Source: Streptomyces caelestis
GTDB lineage: Bacteria; Actinomycetota; Actinomycetes; Streptomycetales; Streptomycetaceae
Direction: 5' to 3'
DNA: 64,000 nt
Assembly (NCBI RefSeq): GCF_014205255.1
Contig: NZ_JACHNE010000001.1
Coordinates: forward strand, 7,254,001-7,318,000
The translations under genes and the position numbers were made by a program. Positions 8,663 through 17,893 of the stretch are shown here, in pieces. A model generated the notes under the pieces. It did not search any database, was not told where the DNA came from, and saw nothing but the letters and a program-made list of their open reading frames with translations. Position 1 is the first letter of the stretch; each line of letters starts with the position of its first letter.

Positions 8663-9406
8663 TTACCAGTTCTGCCGGGTCGGGGAGATGACCAGGTCGT
8701 TGATGGTGACGTTGGCGGGCTGGTCGAGGGCGTAGACGATGGCGTCGGCGACGCTTTGGGGGCTGATGGCGACCTGGTTGAGTTCCTGGGCGGCCTGCTT
8801 GCCGGTGGGGTCGTTGACCTTGTCGGCCCAGCCGGTGTCGATGACGCCGGGGCTGATGGAGCTGGCCTTGATGCCTTCACGGACGCCGAGTTCCTTGCGC
8901 ATGCTCTCGGTGATGGCCTGGACGAAGAACTTGGTGGCGCTGTAGACGCCGGCGCCGTCGCCGATCTGGTGGCCGGCCACGGAGGCCATGTTGAGGACGT
9001 GGCCCGAGTTGCGTTCGAGCATGACCGGCAGGACGGCGTGGATGGCGTTGAGGTACCCGCGGATGTTCACGTCGAGCATCCGGTTCCAGTCGTCCAGCGC
9101 GCGGTCCTTCCAGAAGGAGAACAGCATCAGGCCGGCGTTGTTGAACAGGACGTCGATGGTTCCGTAGGTGGCGACTGCGAAGTCGGCGAGCGCCTGGACC
9201 TGCTCGCGGTCGGTGACGTCGGTGGCCTTGGCTACCGCGGTGCCGCCCGTCTGGCGGATGTCGGCCGCCAGCTGGTCGAGGCCGTCCTGATCGCGGGCGG
9301 CGAGGACGATGTTGGCGCCGCGGGCGGCGAGCGCCTTCGCGGTCGCGGCACCGATGCCGGAGGAGGCGCCGGTGATGACAATGGTCTTGCCCTGGAGGTT
9401 ACTCAC
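8663..9406 (-). CDS. Short-chain dehydrogenase/reductase (SDR)
   Basis: 247 aa. GASSGIG cofactor motif near residue 14, NNAG near 90, and Ser/YSATK catalytic residues in the middle (VYSATKFF), so a classical NAD(P)-dependent SDR of normal length. It is last in the leftward redox operon whose promoter faces the GntR gene. Substrate unknown; SDRs of this style (FMN or quinone-linked clusters) often act on ketones or quinones. Confidence 0.85.
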   Translation of the reverse strand: MSNLQGKTIVITGASSGIGAATAKALAARGANIVLAARDQDGLDQLAADIRQTGGTAVAKATDVTDREQVQALADFAVATYGTIDVLFNNAGLMLFSFWKDRALDDWNRMLDVNIRGYLNAIHAVLPVMLERNSGHVLNMASVAGHQIGDGAGVYSATKFFVQAITESMRKELGVREGIKASSISPGVIDTGWADKVNDPTGKQAAQELNQVAISPQSVADAIVYALDQPANVTINDLVISPTRQNW

Positions 9407-9504
9407 GGGATGCTCCCTATGGGGGTGGGCGTCGGCGTGAACGCCGTGTTCTGGGCCCTGCGGGCCGGGTGGTGAGTGGGGCGGGCAGGCGGTGCCCGCC
9501 GGGG

Positions 9505-10626
9505 TCAGCTCTTCTTGTTCTTGGCGCGGCGGACGACGGCGTAGCCGTACTGCTCCGGCCAGCGCGCCTCGTCACCGAGTTCGGTGGCGGCGTGGTGGGC
9601 CCAGTAGGGCTTGCGCAGCAGTTGGCGGCCCAGCATCACCGCGTCCGCCTCGCCTGAGGCAACGACCTCTTCGGCCTGCTCGGGTTCGATGATGAGACCC
9701 ACCGCGGCGGTGGGGATGCCCGATTCGTTGCGGGCCTGGGCGGCGAAGGACACCTGGTAGTTGAACCCGGCGGGGATCTTCGCGTCGGGGACCATGCCAC
9801 CGGTGGACACATCCAGCAGGTCCACCCCGTGTGCCCGGAGTTCCTCGGCGAGGCGGACGGTGTCCTCCCCGGTCCAGCCCTCCCGGGGGTCCTCGGGGTT
9901 CTCGGTCAGCCAGTCGGTGGCCGAGGTGCGGAAGAAGACCGGCAGCTCCTCGGGCCACACCTCGCGGACGGCGTCGACGACCTGCAGGGGGAAGCGCAGG
10001 CGGTTCTCGAAGCTGCCGCCGTAGGCGTCGGTGCGGTGATTGGAGACCGGGGACAGGAAGGAGTTGATCAGGTAGCCGTGGGCTCCGTGCACCTCGACCA
10101 CCTGGAAACCTGCGGCAAGGGCACGCCGGGCCGAGTCGGCGAAGTCGCGCACCAGCTGCTGGATCTCCTCCCCGGTGAGCTCGTGCGGGACGGACAGGCC
10201 CGGGTACGGCTCCGCGCTGGGGGACACGGGCTGCCAGCCGCCCTCGGACTCGGTCAGGGACCGGTCGCTGAGCCAGGGCTTGTCGACGGACGCCTTGCGG
10301 CCGGCGTGGGCGAGCTGGATGGCCGGGACTGCGCCGTGGGAGCGGATCGCCGCGGTGATGCGGGCGAATGCTTCCTGCTGGCGGTCGTTCCACAGCCCCA
10401 GGTCCCAGGGGCTGATGCGGCCGTCCGGGCGCACGCCGGTGGCCTCGGCCATCACCAGGCCGGCGCCGCCGGCGGCGCGGCTGGCCAGGTGGGTGAGGTG
10501 GAAGTCCGTCGGCGCGCCGGTCTCCGATCCGTCGGGGGCGGCGGAGTACATGCACATCGGGGACATCCAGACCCGGTTGGGTATCTCCAGCGATCGCAGC
10601 TTCAGGGGGGTGAACAGGGCACTCAT
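9505..10626 (-). CDS. Old Yellow Enzyme family NADH:flavin oxidoreductase (YqjM-like)
   Basis: 373 aa, ATG 10626 preceded by AGAGGACAG. FMN TIM barrel: N-terminal MSPMCMYSA with C25 (the redox-tuning Cys of the YqjM class), QLAHAGRKAS near 105, and the substrate-binding pair H180-x2-H183 in VHGAHGYLINSFLSP. It reduces activated C=C bonds of enones, maleimides or quinone-like compounds with NAD(P)H. Located in the operon with SDR and NAD(P)-binding proteins, consistent with electrophile detoxification or catabolism. Confidence 0.9.
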   Translation of the reverse strand: MSALFTPLKLRSLEIPNRVWMSPMCMYSAAPDGSETGAPTDFHLTHLASRAAGGAGLVMAEATGVRPDGRISPWDLGLWNDRQQEAFARITAAIRSHGAVPAIQLAHAGRKASVDKPWLSDRSLTESEGGWQPVSPSAEPYPGLSVPHELTGEEIQQLVRDFADSARRALAAGFQVVEVHGAHGYLINSFLSPVSNHRTDAYGGSFENRLRFPLQVVDAVREVWPEELPVFFRTSATDWLTENPEDPREGWTGEDTVRLAEELRAHGVDLLDVSTGGMVPDAKIPAGFNYQVSFAAQARNESGIPTAAVGLIIEPEQAEEVVASGEADAVMLGRQLLRKPYWAHHAATELGDEARWPEQYGYAVVRRAKNKKS

Positions 10627-10641
10627 GAGTGCTGTCCTCTC

Positions 10642-10671
10642 TGCTTGGTGCTTGGTGCTTGGTGCTTGGTG
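10642..10671. repeat. 7-bp tandem repeat TGCTTGG, about four copies, in the OYE leader
   Basis: Four near-perfect head-to-tail copies of TGCTTGG lie just upstream of the Shine-Dalgarno of the OYE gene in the 107-bp gap after the preceding gene. The copy number could slip during replication. Whether it affects expression is unknown. Confidence 0.75.
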
Positions 10672-10733
10672 CGTGGTCGTCCGGGCGGGCCGCCGCCGTC
10701 GACGGCAGTCCCGCCCGGGAGACCGGGGTGGTG

Positions 10734-11399
10734 TCAGTGGGAGGCGAGCGCCGCGACGGCGTCCGCGACCGGGGTGCCGCCCCCGATGACCTCGACGGTC
10801 CGGCCGTCGAGACGGGGTTCGTCGAGCAGCGCGAGCAGGACCGCGGCGACGTCTGCACGGGGGATGGGGCCGGTGCCGGTCCTCTCGGCGAGGTCCACCC
10901 GGCCGGTGCCCGGCTCGTTGCTGAGGAGCCCGGGGCGGATGATCGTGGTCCGCAGCGCGGTCCGGGCACGGATCGCATCCTCAGCGGCGGCCTTGGCCCG
11001 CATGTAGATGCCGAACTCCTCATCGAAGGTCGACGGGTCGGCTCGTAGGTGATCGCCCATGGCGGAGACGAGCAGGTAGCGTCCGACGCCGGCAGCCTCT
11101 GCGGCGTGCGCGAGGAGGACCGCCGCGTCGCAGTCGACGCTCTCCTTGCGGGCCGCTCCGCTACCCGGTCCGGCTCCCGCCGCGAACACCACGGCGTCCG
11201 CACCCCTCAGGTGCTTCGCCACGTCCTTGGCCGTGGTCTTCTCCAGGTCCACGACCAGGGCCTCGGCCCCGGCCTCCGCGAGGTCGACGGCCTGGGCGGG
11301 GTTGCGGATGAAACCTGCCACGCAGTGGCCACGCTCCGACAGGAGCTTTTCCAGGATCAGGGCGATCTTTCCGTGCCCGCCGGCGATGACGACTCGCAT
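10734..11399 (-). CDS. NAD(P)H-binding atypical SDR (NmrA/YwnB-like)
   Basis: 221 aa. Begins VVIAGGHGKIALILEKLL, a GxxGxxA nucleotide-binding motif at residues 6-14, followed by LVVDLE, VFAAGAG and YLLVSAMG strands of an atypical SDR. It has no clear YxxxK catalytic pair, as in NmrA-type sensors and flavin/biliverdin reductase-like proteins. It resembles the protein encoded at 11876-12550, so the operon carries a diverged pair. Confidence 0.8.
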   Translation of the reverse strand: MRVVIAGGHGKIALILEKLLSERGHCVAGFIRNPAQAVDLAEAGAEALVVDLEKTTAKDVAKHLRGADAVVFAAGAGPGSGAARKESVDCDAAVLLAHAAEAAGVGRYLLVSAMGDHLRADPSTFDEEFGIYMRAKAAAEDAIRARTALRTTIIRPGLLSNEPGTGRVDLAERTGTGPIPRADVAAVLLALLDEPRLDGRTVEVIGGGTPVADAVAALASH

Positions 11400-11426
11400 C
11401 TGTCTTCCTCCTCGCCGTGCCTGTGG

Positions 11427-11828
11427 TCAGGCGGGCAGGCGGGTGTCGATGACGAAGCTGATCTCGATGAGCTGGCCGGGGAAGAACAGCGAGGCGACAC
11501 CGACCGTGCTGCTGGTCGGGCGGTGGTCGCCGAAGTAGGCCAGGTTGGCGGCCGCCATCGCGTTGTTGTACCGGGGCAGGTCCACGATGTACTGGGTCTC
11601 CGATACGACCTGGTTTCGGGTGACGCCGAAGTGGGCCAGAACCTTCTCGAAGTTGGCGTAGGACTGCTTCAGCTGGGCGTCGAAGTCGTCCGGGTGGAGG
11701 AAGTTGCCCTTCTCGTCGTGCGACAGCTGCCCGGAGACGTAGATCGTCTCGCCGACCTTGATGGCCTGGGCGAAGCCGAACTCGTCCTCGCCGGAGACGT
11801 TGTGGCTGTAGGAATCGATCGTGGTCAT
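11427..11828 (-). CDS. RidA family protein (enamine/imine deaminase-like)
   Basis: 133 aa, typical RidA/YjgF length. FAQAIKVGETIYVSGQLSHDEKGN near the N-terminus and SSTVGVASLFFPGQLIEISFVI at the C-terminus match the fold. The usual catalytic Arg in the R-x-x-V stretch is not obvious (the region reads HRPTSSTVGV). RidA proteins hydrolyse reactive enamines/imines; operon copies often act on pathway intermediates. Confidence 0.85.
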   Translation of the reverse strand: MTTIDSYSHNVSGEDEFGFAQAIKVGETIYVSGQLSHDEKGNFLHPDDFDAQLKQSYANFEKVLAHFGVTRNQVVSETQYIVDLPRYNNAMAAANLAYFGDHRPTSSTVGVASLFFPGQLIEISFVIDTRLPA

Positions 11829-11875
11829 GGTGTTTCTCCTCTTGTCGTGGGGATCAGTGGGTGCGCGCCGGGGGC

Positions 11876-12550
11876 TCAGGCGGTGTGTCGGGGTGTCGCT
11901 GAGGTCGCCAGCTGGGCGACGGCGTCGGCGACGGGGGCGTCACCGGAGGTGAGTTCGACGATGACGCGGCTCAGGGCCGGTTCGTGCAGGGCGGCGTCGA
12001 TGAACGCGGCGACGTCGTCACGGGGCACGTCGCCGTACTCGACGGCCCATCCGGCGGTGACCCGTCCGGTGCCCGGCTCGTCCAGCAGCGTGCCGGGCCG
12101 GACGATCAGCCAGTCGAGCCCGGTGCTGGTGAGATACACGTCGGCGGTCTTCTTGACCTTCATGTAGTGCTCGAAGCCCTCGGCGGGTGCCTGATCGCGC
12201 AGGGCGTCGGGGAACACCGAGACCAGCACGAACCGTCGGACGCCGGCACGCACCGCGGCGTCGGCGGCCTTCTCCAGGCCGCGGCCGTCGATCAGCGTCG
12301 TCTTGTCCATGCCGGTGCCGTGGGCACCGGCCGAGAACACCACCGCGTCATGCCCGGCGAACTTGGCCGCGAGTTCCTCCGCGGAGTCCTCGATCAGGTC
12401 ACCGGTGACCGGGGTGGCGCCGGAGGCCCGGACCGTGTCGGCCTGCTCCGGGGAGCGGTGCATGCCGCTCACCTCATCGCCCCGGGCGGTGAGCAGTTCC
12501 GCGAGCCGGCGGCCGACACCTCCGGCGGCGCCGATCTGGAATACCTTCAT
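11876..12550 (-). CDS. NAD(P)-binding atypical SDR (second copy)
   Basis: 224 aa from ATG 12550, chosen because AGGAGAAGATC precedes it and MKVFQIGAAGGVGRRLAELL is a clean Rossmann start; an upstream in-frame extension to 12724 lacks coding character. GxxGxxG at 7-13. C-terminal features match the neighbour at 10734 (LDEPGTGRV, GDAPVADAVAQLA). Probably binds NADPH as reductase or sensor in the same operon. Confidence 0.8.
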   Translation of the reverse strand: MKVFQIGAAGGVGRRLAELLTARGDEVSGMHRSPEQADTVRASGATPVTGDLIEDSAEELAAKFAGHDAVVFSAGAHGTGMDKTTLIDGRGLEKAADAAVRAGVRRFVLVSVFPDALRDQAPAEGFEHYMKVKKTADVYLTSTGLDWLIVRPGTLLDEPGTGRVTAGWAVEYGDVPRDDVAAFIDAALHEPALSRVIVELTSGDAPVADAVAQLATSATPRHTA

Positions 12551-12608
12551 GATCTTCTCCTCATCTCTTGCAACGTGCGGAGGCCGTACGAGGGGCACAA
12601 CGCCGGTG

Positions 12609-13040
12609 TCAGACGGCGAAGACCTGGGAGTCGTCGGCGAACGCCTTGAACTCCAGGGCGTTGCCTGCCGGGTCGAGGAGGAACATGGTCCACTGCTCGC
12701 CCTTCTGGCCCGCGAAGCGCACATAGGGCTCGATGACGAACTCCGTGTCAGCCGCGCCCAGCCGCTCGGCGAGCTCGTGGAACCTCTCGATCGTCAGGAT
12801 CAGGCCGAAGTGCGGCACGGGGACGTCGTGGCCGTCGACCGGGTTGTGTATGCGTTGCGCACGCTCGGGCGCGAGGTGGGTGACGAACTGGTGGCCGTGC
12901 AGGTTCCAGTCCACCCAGGTGTCCGCGCTGCGACCCTCCTCAAGGCTCAGCACCTCCCCGTAGAAGCGGCGCGCGGCGGCCAGGTCGTCGACCGGCACGG
13001 CCAGGTGGAACCGCGGGATCGGGGAGTCGAGAACGGTCAT
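12609..13040 (-). CDS. Glyoxalase/VOC superfamily protein, first gene of redox operon
   Basis: 143 aa from ATG 13040 (AGGAAGGG upstream). RFHLAVPVDDLAAARRFYGEVL at the N-terminus and FLLDPAGNALEFKAF near the end are the paired VOC modules with candidate metal ligands H14 and the final E of NALEF. VOC enzymes act on glyoxal adducts, catechols or epoxides. It reads away from the GntR gene, separated by the operator region. Confidence 0.85.
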   Translation of the reverse strand: MTVLDSPIPRFHLAVPVDDLAAARRFYGEVLSLEEGRSADTWVDWNLHGHQFVTHLAPERAQRIHNPVDGHDVPVPHFGLILTIERFHELAERLGAADTEFVIEPYVRFAGQKGEQWTMFLLDPAGNALEFKAFADDSQVFAV

Positions 13041-13085
13041 TGCCTTGCCCTTCCTGTGCCGCGGCCCAGGCATGGCCGTGACACT

Positions 13086-13136
13086 TGTCCTAATGTTGAC
13101 ATTGCGACAACGAATTGAAATGTTAACATTAGGACA
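13086..13136. promoter_or_regulatory. Double-dyad operator with face-to-face promoters between VOC operon and gntR
   Basis: An 18-nt arm TGTCCTAATGTTGACATT (13086-13103) is repeated inverted at 13119-13136 with one mismatch. Each arm contains a 12-bp dyad AATGTT-(A/G)ACATT. On the plus strand TTGACA (13096) is 17 bp from AATGTT; on the minus strand TTAACA is 17 bp from AATGTC. Two divergent promoters would thus each have a -35 in one dyad and a -10 in the other. Confidence 0.75.
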
Positions 13137-13149
13137 TCGAGAAGGGAAA

Positions 13150-13821
13150 ATGATGAGTGAGCAGGGCAAAGTGCCCCCGGCGCGACGCCGGGGCTTGGCC
13201 GACGAGGTTGCGGACCGGATCCGGGAGGCCATCTTCACCGGGACCTACGCACCCGGGGCGCAGCTGCGCGAGGTGGAGTTGTCCGGCGTACTTCAGGTCA
13301 GCCGCGGACCGGTGCGCGAGGCGCTGCGGGTACTGGAACGTGAGGGCCTGGTCCACTGTGCGTGGCACCGGGGCACCACGGTGACGACGCTGTCGCCGGA
13401 GGACGTCGCCGAGCTCACCAGCCTCCGCGGTGCGCTGGAGGATCTGGCCGTGCGGCGTGTGATCGAACTCGCCTCCGACGAGGACCTCGCCTCCCTCGAC
13501 AAGGTCGCCGCTTTGATGGAGCGAGCCGACGACGAGCACGAGATGGTCCGCCTCGACATCGCCTTCCACGACGCCGTCTTCGCCTCCGCCCGCCACCAGC
13601 GCCTCGTCGACGCCTGGGAGGGGATACGGTGCCAGGTCCACCTCTTCCTGCTGACCCGGATCGGCCGCGACACCGAGGGCTACCTCGGCCGCATCCCGCG
13701 AGAACACCGTGAGCTCGTCACAGCCCTGCGCGTCCGGGACACCGACAGTGCCCTCGAACTCTTCGCCGCCCATCGCCGTCACGCCGTCGACGTGGTCACC
13801 GGAAACACCGGCCCCAGCTGA
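13150..13821 (+). CDS. GntR family regulator (FadR subfamily, FCD domain)
   Basis: 223 aa from ATG 13150 (a second ATG is adjacent), with GAAGGGA upstream; an open extension back to 13045 would cover the operator and is rejected. Winged-helix: LADEVADRIREAIFTG...LREVELSGVLQVSRGPVREALRVLEREGL. The C-terminal helical FCD domain has DIAFHDAVFASA (Asp/His metal ligands) and the final AAHRRHAVDV. Likely represses itself and the divergent six-gene redox operon until an acidic metabolite binds. 13822-14109 (288 bp) shows no gene. Confidence 0.85.
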   Translation: MMSEQGKVPPARRRGLADEVADRIREAIFTGTYAPGAQLREVELSGVLQVSRGPVREALRVLEREGLVHCAWHRGTTVTTLSPEDVAELTSLRGALEDLAVRRVIELASDEDLASLDKVAALMERADDEHEMVRLDIAFHDAVFASARHQRLVDAWEGIRCQVHLFLLTRIGRDTEGYLGRIPREHRELVTALRVRDTDSALELFAAHRRHAVDVVTGNTGPS

Positions 13822-14109
13822 ACAACGGCCAGGCGCCCGACAGGGTGTGGATGACGGCGTCACATCGTCGGCCCTCCGGGGACGGATCACCTGCCCCACG
13901 CCGACGCGTGCCCCCGGCGCCAGCCGTACAGCTACCTGAAAGAACGGCGACGAGGAGCCGTAGGCAGGCGGATTCTGCGCTGCCCGCGGTGTGGTGTGTG
14001 TGGACCTGGGGGGACGGGTATGAGGATCTTTGCGCTGGCTTGGACGACGGCCGGAGGAGTGCCCGATCCTGCGGGTCCGTTTAGGTGGGGGTGACGGTCT
14101 CTGAGGTGG

Positions 14110-14532
14110 TCACGGGGTCCGGTTCGGGTGTGGCTGGGTCGGGAGTGCCCTGACGGGGGGACCGGGTTGCGACAGGGCATTGCGTAGTTGGCGGTTGTGC
14201 GCGGTCAGTTGGTTGACGGCGCGGACGAGATGTTCGACATCGGTCTGTAGCTGTTTCAACTCCCTGGCATCTTCCCGGCGGAGTTCTTTCAGCTTGACGA
14301 TCTGTCTGCGCAGGCGGACTTCGGAGTCCGGCATGTGCCCTCGTGCCCTGACCTGCGCATAGGAATCGTTCTTGAGATCCAGGTGGCGCTGGGTCAGCGC
14401 GTTGCGGGGAACTCCGGCTTCCTCGGCCAGGGCAACGATCGTCAGAGCACCGTTGGAGTTTTGTGCGGTGCCCAGCAGAATGCGGTCCATGGCCGCGCGG
14501 ATGCGGTCGCGTTCGTCGGATGCTGGGCTCAT
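14110..14532 (-). CDS. TnpC/DUF6262-like accessory protein of a Tn554-like recombinase module
   Basis: 140 aa, ATG 14532 overlapping the stop of the TnpB-like gene (ATGA). N-terminal small HTH (LTIVALAEEAGVPRNALTQRHLD) followed by a long coiled coil (about residues 70-115: SEVRLRRQIVKLKELRREDAR) and a Pro-rich tail. This is the third protein of Tn554-style triple-recombinase elements, needed for efficiency or orientation. It is intact, but its partner TnpB is broken. Confidence 0.65.
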   Translation of the reverse strand: MSPASDERDRIRAAMDRILLGTAQNSNGALTIVALAEEAGVPRNALTQRHLDLKNDSYAQVRARGHMPDSEVRLRRQIVKLKELRREDARELKQLQTDVEHLVRAVNQLTAHNRQLRNALSQPGPPVRALPTQPHPNRTP

Positions 14533-16413
14533 GCGATGCCGCCCTGGACTGTGATGCGGGTGCGGTGGTGGGCGTCGGCAAGGTCGCGCAGACGCCAGGC
14601 GTTGCTGATCAGCCGCTCGCCCAGCGGGCCGGGGACCTGGGCCGCCCGCTGATCAAGAACGGTGGCGCGGCGGCGCAGACCGGCGGCGTGCCGGTCGGTG
14701 CGGGCGATGTTCGCGCAGGTGGGGACGCACCGGTCGAGACTGGGGGTGTCTGTGGTGCCGCGGTGGCACAGAGCCTTGTCGGGCTTGTAGACACACATCA
14801 GCAAGGTGTTGGGATTGTCGTAGACGGCCAGTTGAGGGTTGGCGCGGATCTGGCGGGCCTGCCGGGCCGTGACGATGTTGCCGGTGTACTGCGCAGCGGT
14901 GGCGGCGGCCTTGATCGCTCTGCGGGCAGCGGGCCCGGAGATCCCGATGCCGTCCTCGAGATCGGCATTCAGGTCGGCGACGGTGGCCATGGTCGCCCGG
15001 GCGGTCTCGACGTCGAGGAGGTCGTGGATGCCGTCCCGGCTGCGCGCGGCGTAGCCGGCGGATACCGAAGTCCGCAGATGGCCGTACTGAATCGCGAGAG
15101 CGACCAGCCCGCCGGGTCGGCGGGCGATGTGCCAGGCCAGGCTTCTGCGGAACCGTTCGGTACCGATCTTCCCGTGCGGATCCGACGGGATGACTTCAGG
15201 AGCCAGCCCATGGGTTGCTGCCTCGTCGTTGGCTCAGGTGACGAAGTCCTCCACCCGGATGCCCAGCGTGTGGACGGTGAGGGAGCCGGTGCCGGCTCGA
15301 GTGCCGCGCAGGTCGTGGGCGTGGTGGTCGAACAGCAACTGGCCATCGGGAACCATGCGTTCCAGGACACGGATGGCGTTCACGACCGGTGCGATGGCCA
15401 CCCAGGGAACATCACGGATTTCGCCCTCGGAGCGATGGTTGCCGTCCGCGTCGCGGGCGGTCTTGTACACGGTGCTCGTGATCAGGTGCCGCCTCTGTGG
15501 CTCTGCGCTGCCCGGCTCCGGCTCCGGCTCCGGGTCGGGGCAGCAGCCGCTGCGCAGTCCGGCCGCCTCGCCGGGGCGCATCCCGGTCAGGTAGGCGATG
15601 ACGATGAAGCACGCCGTGCCCAACTGGCGCCTCAGGAAGGCTGCTTCGGTGTAGTCGATGGCCTCTCGCCACGCGGTGCCGTCGAGCAGTCCGGAGATCG
15701 GGACGCTGAGCGGGCAGGGGCCGGGCCGGGCAAGCGCGGCCTGCCGCCAGCCGTGATCGCGTGAGGCGTTGTAGACCTGGTTGAGCGAGGCGCCGGTGAG
15801 CGCGGCGATGTAGACGCCCGCAGGCGTGGTTCTGCCCAACCAATCCGTGCTCGGGATGGGTAGCTCCTCAGCGTCGATCCGGGCCATGAAGGCCCTGAGC
15901 GCGGCCCGCGAGGCGGGCGTGGCGACGTTGGCGGCGGCCGCCTCGCGCAGACGGCTCCTTTCGACCCAGGCGGCCAGGATGTCGTCGCTGAACTCCTCGA
16001 CCGTGCGGATCGCCCACAGGAGCAGGGGGCCCATGGTCTGCTCGGCGATCGCCTCGGTGGCGTTCTCGCCGCCCGGAGTGGCCGGTGGCAGGTAGTCGCC
16101 CACCCCTTCGATCTCCCAGGGCGGGCAGCCAATCCCGCTGGGCCGGCCGCTGAGCTGGTCGAAGACCCACAGCCGGGTCAGCGACGACAGCCCGCTGTGC
16201 ACCGTGATGCGGGCTGTCGCGGACGTGGCGGCCGTACGCACCCAGCACTTGCGTGGTGCAGTCGCCCAGCGTGGTGATGCCCTGGTCGGTGAGCCACACG
16301 GCCAGCCGCGCCCAACTCCCGATCGTCTGGCAGAGCGCTTTGGGCGCCTGGCGCGAGCGCCACGTGGGATGGCGCTCGCGCAGGAACACCGACGGCAGTT
16401 CGCCGTTGACCAA
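14529..16413 (-). pseudogene. TnpB-like tyrosine recombinase, frameshifts and nonsense mutation
   Basis: N-terminal piece from about 16413 (RHPTWRSRQAPKALCQTIGS, core-binding domain) shifts frame near 16200 into the main frame (to 15234), which carries FIVIAYLTGMRPGEAAGLRSGCC with the catalytic Arg. TGA at 15234-15236 interrupts DFVT-stop-AN where a paralogous copy has DFVAWVN. The same frame then continues (RFRRSLAWHIARR, H-x-x-R box) to 14529. The segment around 16410-16437 is also degraded. Not functional unless the stop is suppressed. Overlaps tnpC by ATGA. Confidence 0.75.
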
Positions 16414-16862
16414 GGTCCATCAGGATCGGCGCTGTAGATCTCTGGCGCGTCGCTGACGACGACACGGCCGTGAGCCTGCTGGTCGAGTACTTCACCCGAC
16501 GACGCTCAAGCGGTGACCTGTTCTATTCCGGCGCGCACTTCGAGCGCCTGGGCGGGGGCGGGGACGCCGAGCACGTCGCGGACCGCTTCGACAGCAACGA
16601 CCTGGTGGCCATCACCACGCTCAGTGTCTCCCTCGAGCCGCACGGGGCGATGAACTTGCTGACCGACCCCGACGGGCACTGGATGCGCCTGCTGTCGCTC
16701 ATCCCTCGTGACGCACGTTTGGAGAATCCTGGAAGCGATGCGTTCATGGAGGAGGGCGGACCCGCGTGGGAGTTGTGGGAACGCCTGGCCGGCAGCAAGC
16801 AGTACCTCAGCAAGCCCGACGGCAGCGGCCCGGTTGTCGCAGGCAAGTTGCTGGCCCGTAAG
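16410..16862 (+). pseudogene. DUF6308-like gene fragment between two recombinase remnants
   Basis: The plus-strand frame encodes AVSLLVEYFTRRRSS, YSGAHFERLGGGGD, DLVAITTLSV and GKLLARKRPR, characteristic of actinobacterial DUF6308 proteins of unknown function. GTG at 16470 could start it, but the coding frame extends back to 16410. After KRPR (about 16860) the text turns into antisense of the neighbouring recombinase, so roughly the C-terminal half is lost. Confidence 0.6.
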
Positions 16863-17893
16863 CGTCCTCGTTGGCCCGCATGCGCTTGCCGACGGGTTCC
16901 GGGGCGTGGGCGGCCAGTTGGTAGATGTCGTCGGCTCGCTCGCGCAGCAGACGGGCGTGGGTGTCGGTGCGGACGGCGTTGCCGCAGCCGGGCCGGCAGT
17001 CGTACTGCCTGGGAGCGTTCGCGTCTGGATCGGGATCGCAGAGCGCGTTTTCTCGCTTGAACGCGCAGATCAGGAACGCGTCGGGGTTGTCGAAGAGCAC
17101 GACGCCGTCCCGGGCGAGGAAGGCAGCCGCTTTCCTCACGAACGTGTTGGAGACGATGCGGCCCGTGAAGCGAGGAACCTGTGCCGCCGCGGTGAGGGCT
17201 CTGCGGGCGGCGGGACCGGAGAGGTTTTCGCCAGCGGCGACGCTGTCGCGCAGCCGGGCGGCGGTGTCGGCGGCGGCCAGCGCAGTCTCGACGTCGAGGA
17301 TGCCGTGGATGCCCCGTCGGCTGCGGCTTGCGTAGCCGCTGGAGGTGCGGGCGTCCAGGACCGTGCGCAGGTGCCCGTACTGGATGGCCAGCGCGATCAG
17401 CCCGCCGGGCCGGCGTGCGATGTGCCAGGCCAGAGTGCGTCGGAACCGGGCCAGTCCGATCGAGCCGTGCGGATCCTTGGGGATGTGGTGGGGCAGACCC
17501 TGAGCCTCGGCCTCGCGGTTCACCCACGCCACGAAGTCCTCAACCCGTTCGTTCAGGGCGGTGTTCTTCAGCGCCCCGTGGTAGGCGATGCGGCGGACGA
17601 AGTCGTGATAGCTAGCGCTGAAGAGAAGCTCTCCATCGGGGACCATCCGTTCCAGGACGCGGATCGCGTGGACGACCGGAGTGATAGCGACCCAGGGGGC
17701 TTCACGTACTTCACCTGCGGAGACGTGGTGACCGTTGTCGTCAGTGACACCCTTGAAGTGGTGGCTGCGGATCAGATGGCGTCCGAGGACACCGTCGGCA
17801 CCGGGTTCGGGATCAGGGCAGCAGCCGGAGCGAAGACCCTGAACTGTGATGATCGGCCGGCGGCAGCGCGGCCCGCCGGCCGCGGCCGGTCAT
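16858..17893 (-). pseudogene. TnpB-like tyrosine recombinase with internal deletion and clipped C-terminus
   Basis: ATG 17893 overlaps the natural TnpA stop (ATGA) and begins MTGRGRRAALPPADHH. At about 17848 it jumps, out of frame, to GLRSGCCPDPEP, the region just after the catalytic Arg. From there the frame is good (EDFVAWVNREAEAQGLPHHI, RFRRTLAWHIARR, GCGNAVRTDTHARLL) until VGKRMRANEDAYGP at about 16858, where it meets the DUF6308 fragment. Most of the N-terminal and core region is missing, so it is inactive. Confidence 0.75.
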
